From assembly GCF_001429285.1 (NCBI RefSeq), contig NZ_LMJJ01000010.1, positions 1-64,000 on the forward strand: 64,000 bases of DNA. Reading direction: 5' to 3'. Below are positions 62,838 through 64,000 of this stretch, one piece after another. Position numbers and translations under genes: made by a program. This DNA comes from Ensifer sp. Root278. Lineage in GTDB: Bacteria > Pseudomonadota > Alphaproteobacteria > Rhizobiales > Rhizobiaceae. The notes under the pieces were generated by a model. That model worked only from the letters and a program-made list of their open reading frames with translations, had not been told where the DNA came from and did no database searches. Each line of letters opens with the position of its first letter. Position 1 is the first letter of the stretch.

Positions 62838-63142
62838 TGTAACTGCCTTTCGCAATAGCTGAATTTGCTCTTTCTAACAATGCGCGGTCGGCACTTAAGT
62901 TCCCGCTACAATGCAGAGGGCAGAAGCGACAGGCGCCCTTGCCTCCCGCATTCAGCGGGACAGATCAAAGCCCGGCAAGACCGCGGGTGCTAGAACAAGG
63001 CAGCCTTGATCTTCACGCGGGCGACATTGATACACAGAGGTTTGAATAAGCTAGAATGGCATCTATGCAACGGTGGTGCCTGCGCGTGCGCACGCTTTCT
63101 CGTCGCGTTCGACCGCTCTGTGCATCATGAACAGGCGTACCC
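62838..63142. other. Divergent regulatory region of sigma factor and CheB/CheR genes
   Basis: About 305 bases without a gene. It contains the sigma factor promoter at 62879. No second GGAAC-type site faces the CheB/CheR gene. Confidence 0.6.
62879..62903 (-). promoter_or_regulatory. EcfG-type autoregulatory promoter of the sigma factor gene
   Basis: On the minus strand GGAAC (62903-62899), 18 bases, TT (62880-62879), 41 bases from the ATG at 62837. With a 16-base spacer the -10 reads CATT rather than CGTT. Confidence 0.68.
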
Positions 63143-64000
63143 ATGGCAAGCAATTCAATTGTAACTGGTCACACAGCGACAGCTGGACGAAGGCGCATCG
63201 ACGATACGAGCGAGGCAGGTCCCGCCGCTATCGCGGGCATTCCCGTCGTCGGAATCGGCGCGTCTGCCGGCGGCATCGAGGCGTTGGGCAACTTCTTCGA
63301 CGCCATGCCGGCCGACAGCGGTTGTGCCTTCGTCGTGGTGCTGCATCTCGATCCGAAGCGCGAAAGCGAAATGGCCCGCATTCTGAGCAGCCACACCAGG
63401 ATGCCGGTGGTACAGGTCGAGGACGGAATGACGCTCGTGCCTGACCACGTTTACGTCATCGCCCCCGACACCGATCTCAATTTGGCGGAAGGGGCATTGA
63501 AAGTATCAAGGCCGGCGGAGCCTCGCGGGCAGCGGCATCCCGTCGACGTGCTGTTTGCCTCGATCGCCGCGGAGCAGCGCGAGCGTTCGGTCGCGATCGT
63601 GCTTTCCGGGACAGGGAGCGACGGCACCGAAGGCCTGAAGGACATCCGAGCCGAAGGCGGCATGAGCCTGATACAAGCGCCGGAGACGGCCAAATTCGAT
63701 GGCATGCCGAGGAGCGCGATCGCTGCCGGTCTTGCCGACCACGTTCTTGCGCCGGACAGAATGCCCGCGACCCTGATCGCCTACGTCAACCATGGCTACG
63801 TTTCCGATCCCGCCGAGGTAGAGACCGACCGCGCGAACGGGGAAGCGACGATCGAACAGATTCTGAAGGTCGTGCACGCTCGAAACGGGCACGATTTCGG
63901 CAACTACAAGCGCAACACACTGAGGCGGCGTATCCATCGTCGCATGGGGTTGAGGAACATCGACACGACCGCGGACTATCTCAACGATCTGCGGGCCAAT
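63143..64000 (+). CDS. CheB/CheR fusion protein (chemotaxis-type methylesterase-methyltransferase), 5' part
   Basis: The frame runs off the right edge after 286 residues. It starts MASNSIVTGHTATAGRRRID and goes into a CheB methylesterase domain with catalytic Ser in GIGASAGGIEALGNFF, His in VVVLHLDPKRESEM and Asp in VLSGTGSDGTEGLKDI. A CheR N-terminal domain follows (EQILKVVHARNGHDFGNYKR, TLRRRIHRRMGLRN). Such fusions usually continue with a PAS domain and an HWE-type kinase. That part is outside the window. It is divergent from the EcfG-type sigma gene; a signalling link is only a possibility. Confidence 0.94.
   Translation, partial: MASNSIVTGHTATAGRRRIDDTSEAGPAAIAGIPVVGIGASAGGIEALGNFFDAMPADSGCAFVVVLHLDPKRESEMARILSSHTRMPVVQVEDGMTLVPDHVYVIAPDTDLNLAEGALKVSRPAEPRGQRHPVDVLFASIAAEQRERSVAIVLSGTGSDGTEGLKDIRAEGGMSLIQAPETAKFDGMPRSAIAAGLADHVLAPDRMPATLIAYVNHGYVSDPAEVETDRANGEATIEQILKVVHARNGHDFGNYKRNTLRRRIHRRMGLRNIDTTADYLNDLRAN

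Noticed and set aside
1-64000. CRISPR array
   Set aside because: No regularly spaced direct repeats were seen.

Overview
The window looks like part of a replicon from an alphaproteobacterium of the Sinorhizobium/Ensifer type. The reasons are GC-rich coding with long open shadow frames, many ABC uptake cassettes, duplicated Ku genes with LigD, an EcfG-type (ECF15) sigma factor, and typical rhizobial small stress proteins. This is an inference from protein resemblance; no alignment was run.

Positions 1-9013 hold a catabolic and transport island on the minus strand with a divergent LysR regulator. It contains a Rieske oxygenase and its reductase (a likely demethylase pair), a HisC-like aminotransferase, an unusual DUF2817 hydrolase fused to a polar-amino-acid ABC ATPase, a periplasmic binding protein, two permeases, and the start of glutathione-dependent formaldehyde dehydrogenase. 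The set fits uptake and oxidative demethylation of a methylated compound, with formaldehyde removal. Positions 9014-15043 hold a cyclase/TPR protein, a PEBP-family protein, rpsU, and decayed genes.

Positions 15044-36195 form an amino-compound catabolism region. It has a DAO-type oxidase and Lrp regulator, a complete peptide-type ABC transporter, a class III aminotransferase, two HAD type II proteins, a PuuB-like oxidase, succinate-semialdehyde and other aldehyde dehydrogenases, a tartrate/isopropylmalate-type dehydrogenase, a cupin, a GhrA-like reductase and an ArgE-like deacylase. Two related GNAT proteins occur, one inside and one at the end. Positions 36196-44540 are patchy: small unknown genes, a peroxiredoxin-like protein, two toxin-antitoxin pairs, an IS66 scar, a DUF6766 membrane protein, a tRNA-Gln-like gene with a poor anticodon stem and a frameshifted PIG-L deacetylase.

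Positions 41.8-62.9 kb contain the main discovery. Fourteen sites of the form GGAAC-N18(19)-TT were found upstream of genes, twelve of them 29-47 bp before the start codon. This is the promoter form used by the alphaproteobacterial general stress sigma factor (RpoE2/EcfG). The genes they precede include an SDR-LigD-unknown-GXWXG operon, a two-gene Ku operon, PRC-barrel, general-stress-17M-like, DUF892 ferritin-like, TIGR02587/TIGR02588 and small secreted proteins. They also include an ECF15 sigma factor that appears to control itself. The window thus seems to hold a compact general-stress regulon with a stress-controlled non-homologous end-joining module. A previously unnamed protein with paired HARP-like segments is encoded directly after LigD. 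The window ends inside a CheB/CheR fusion gene.
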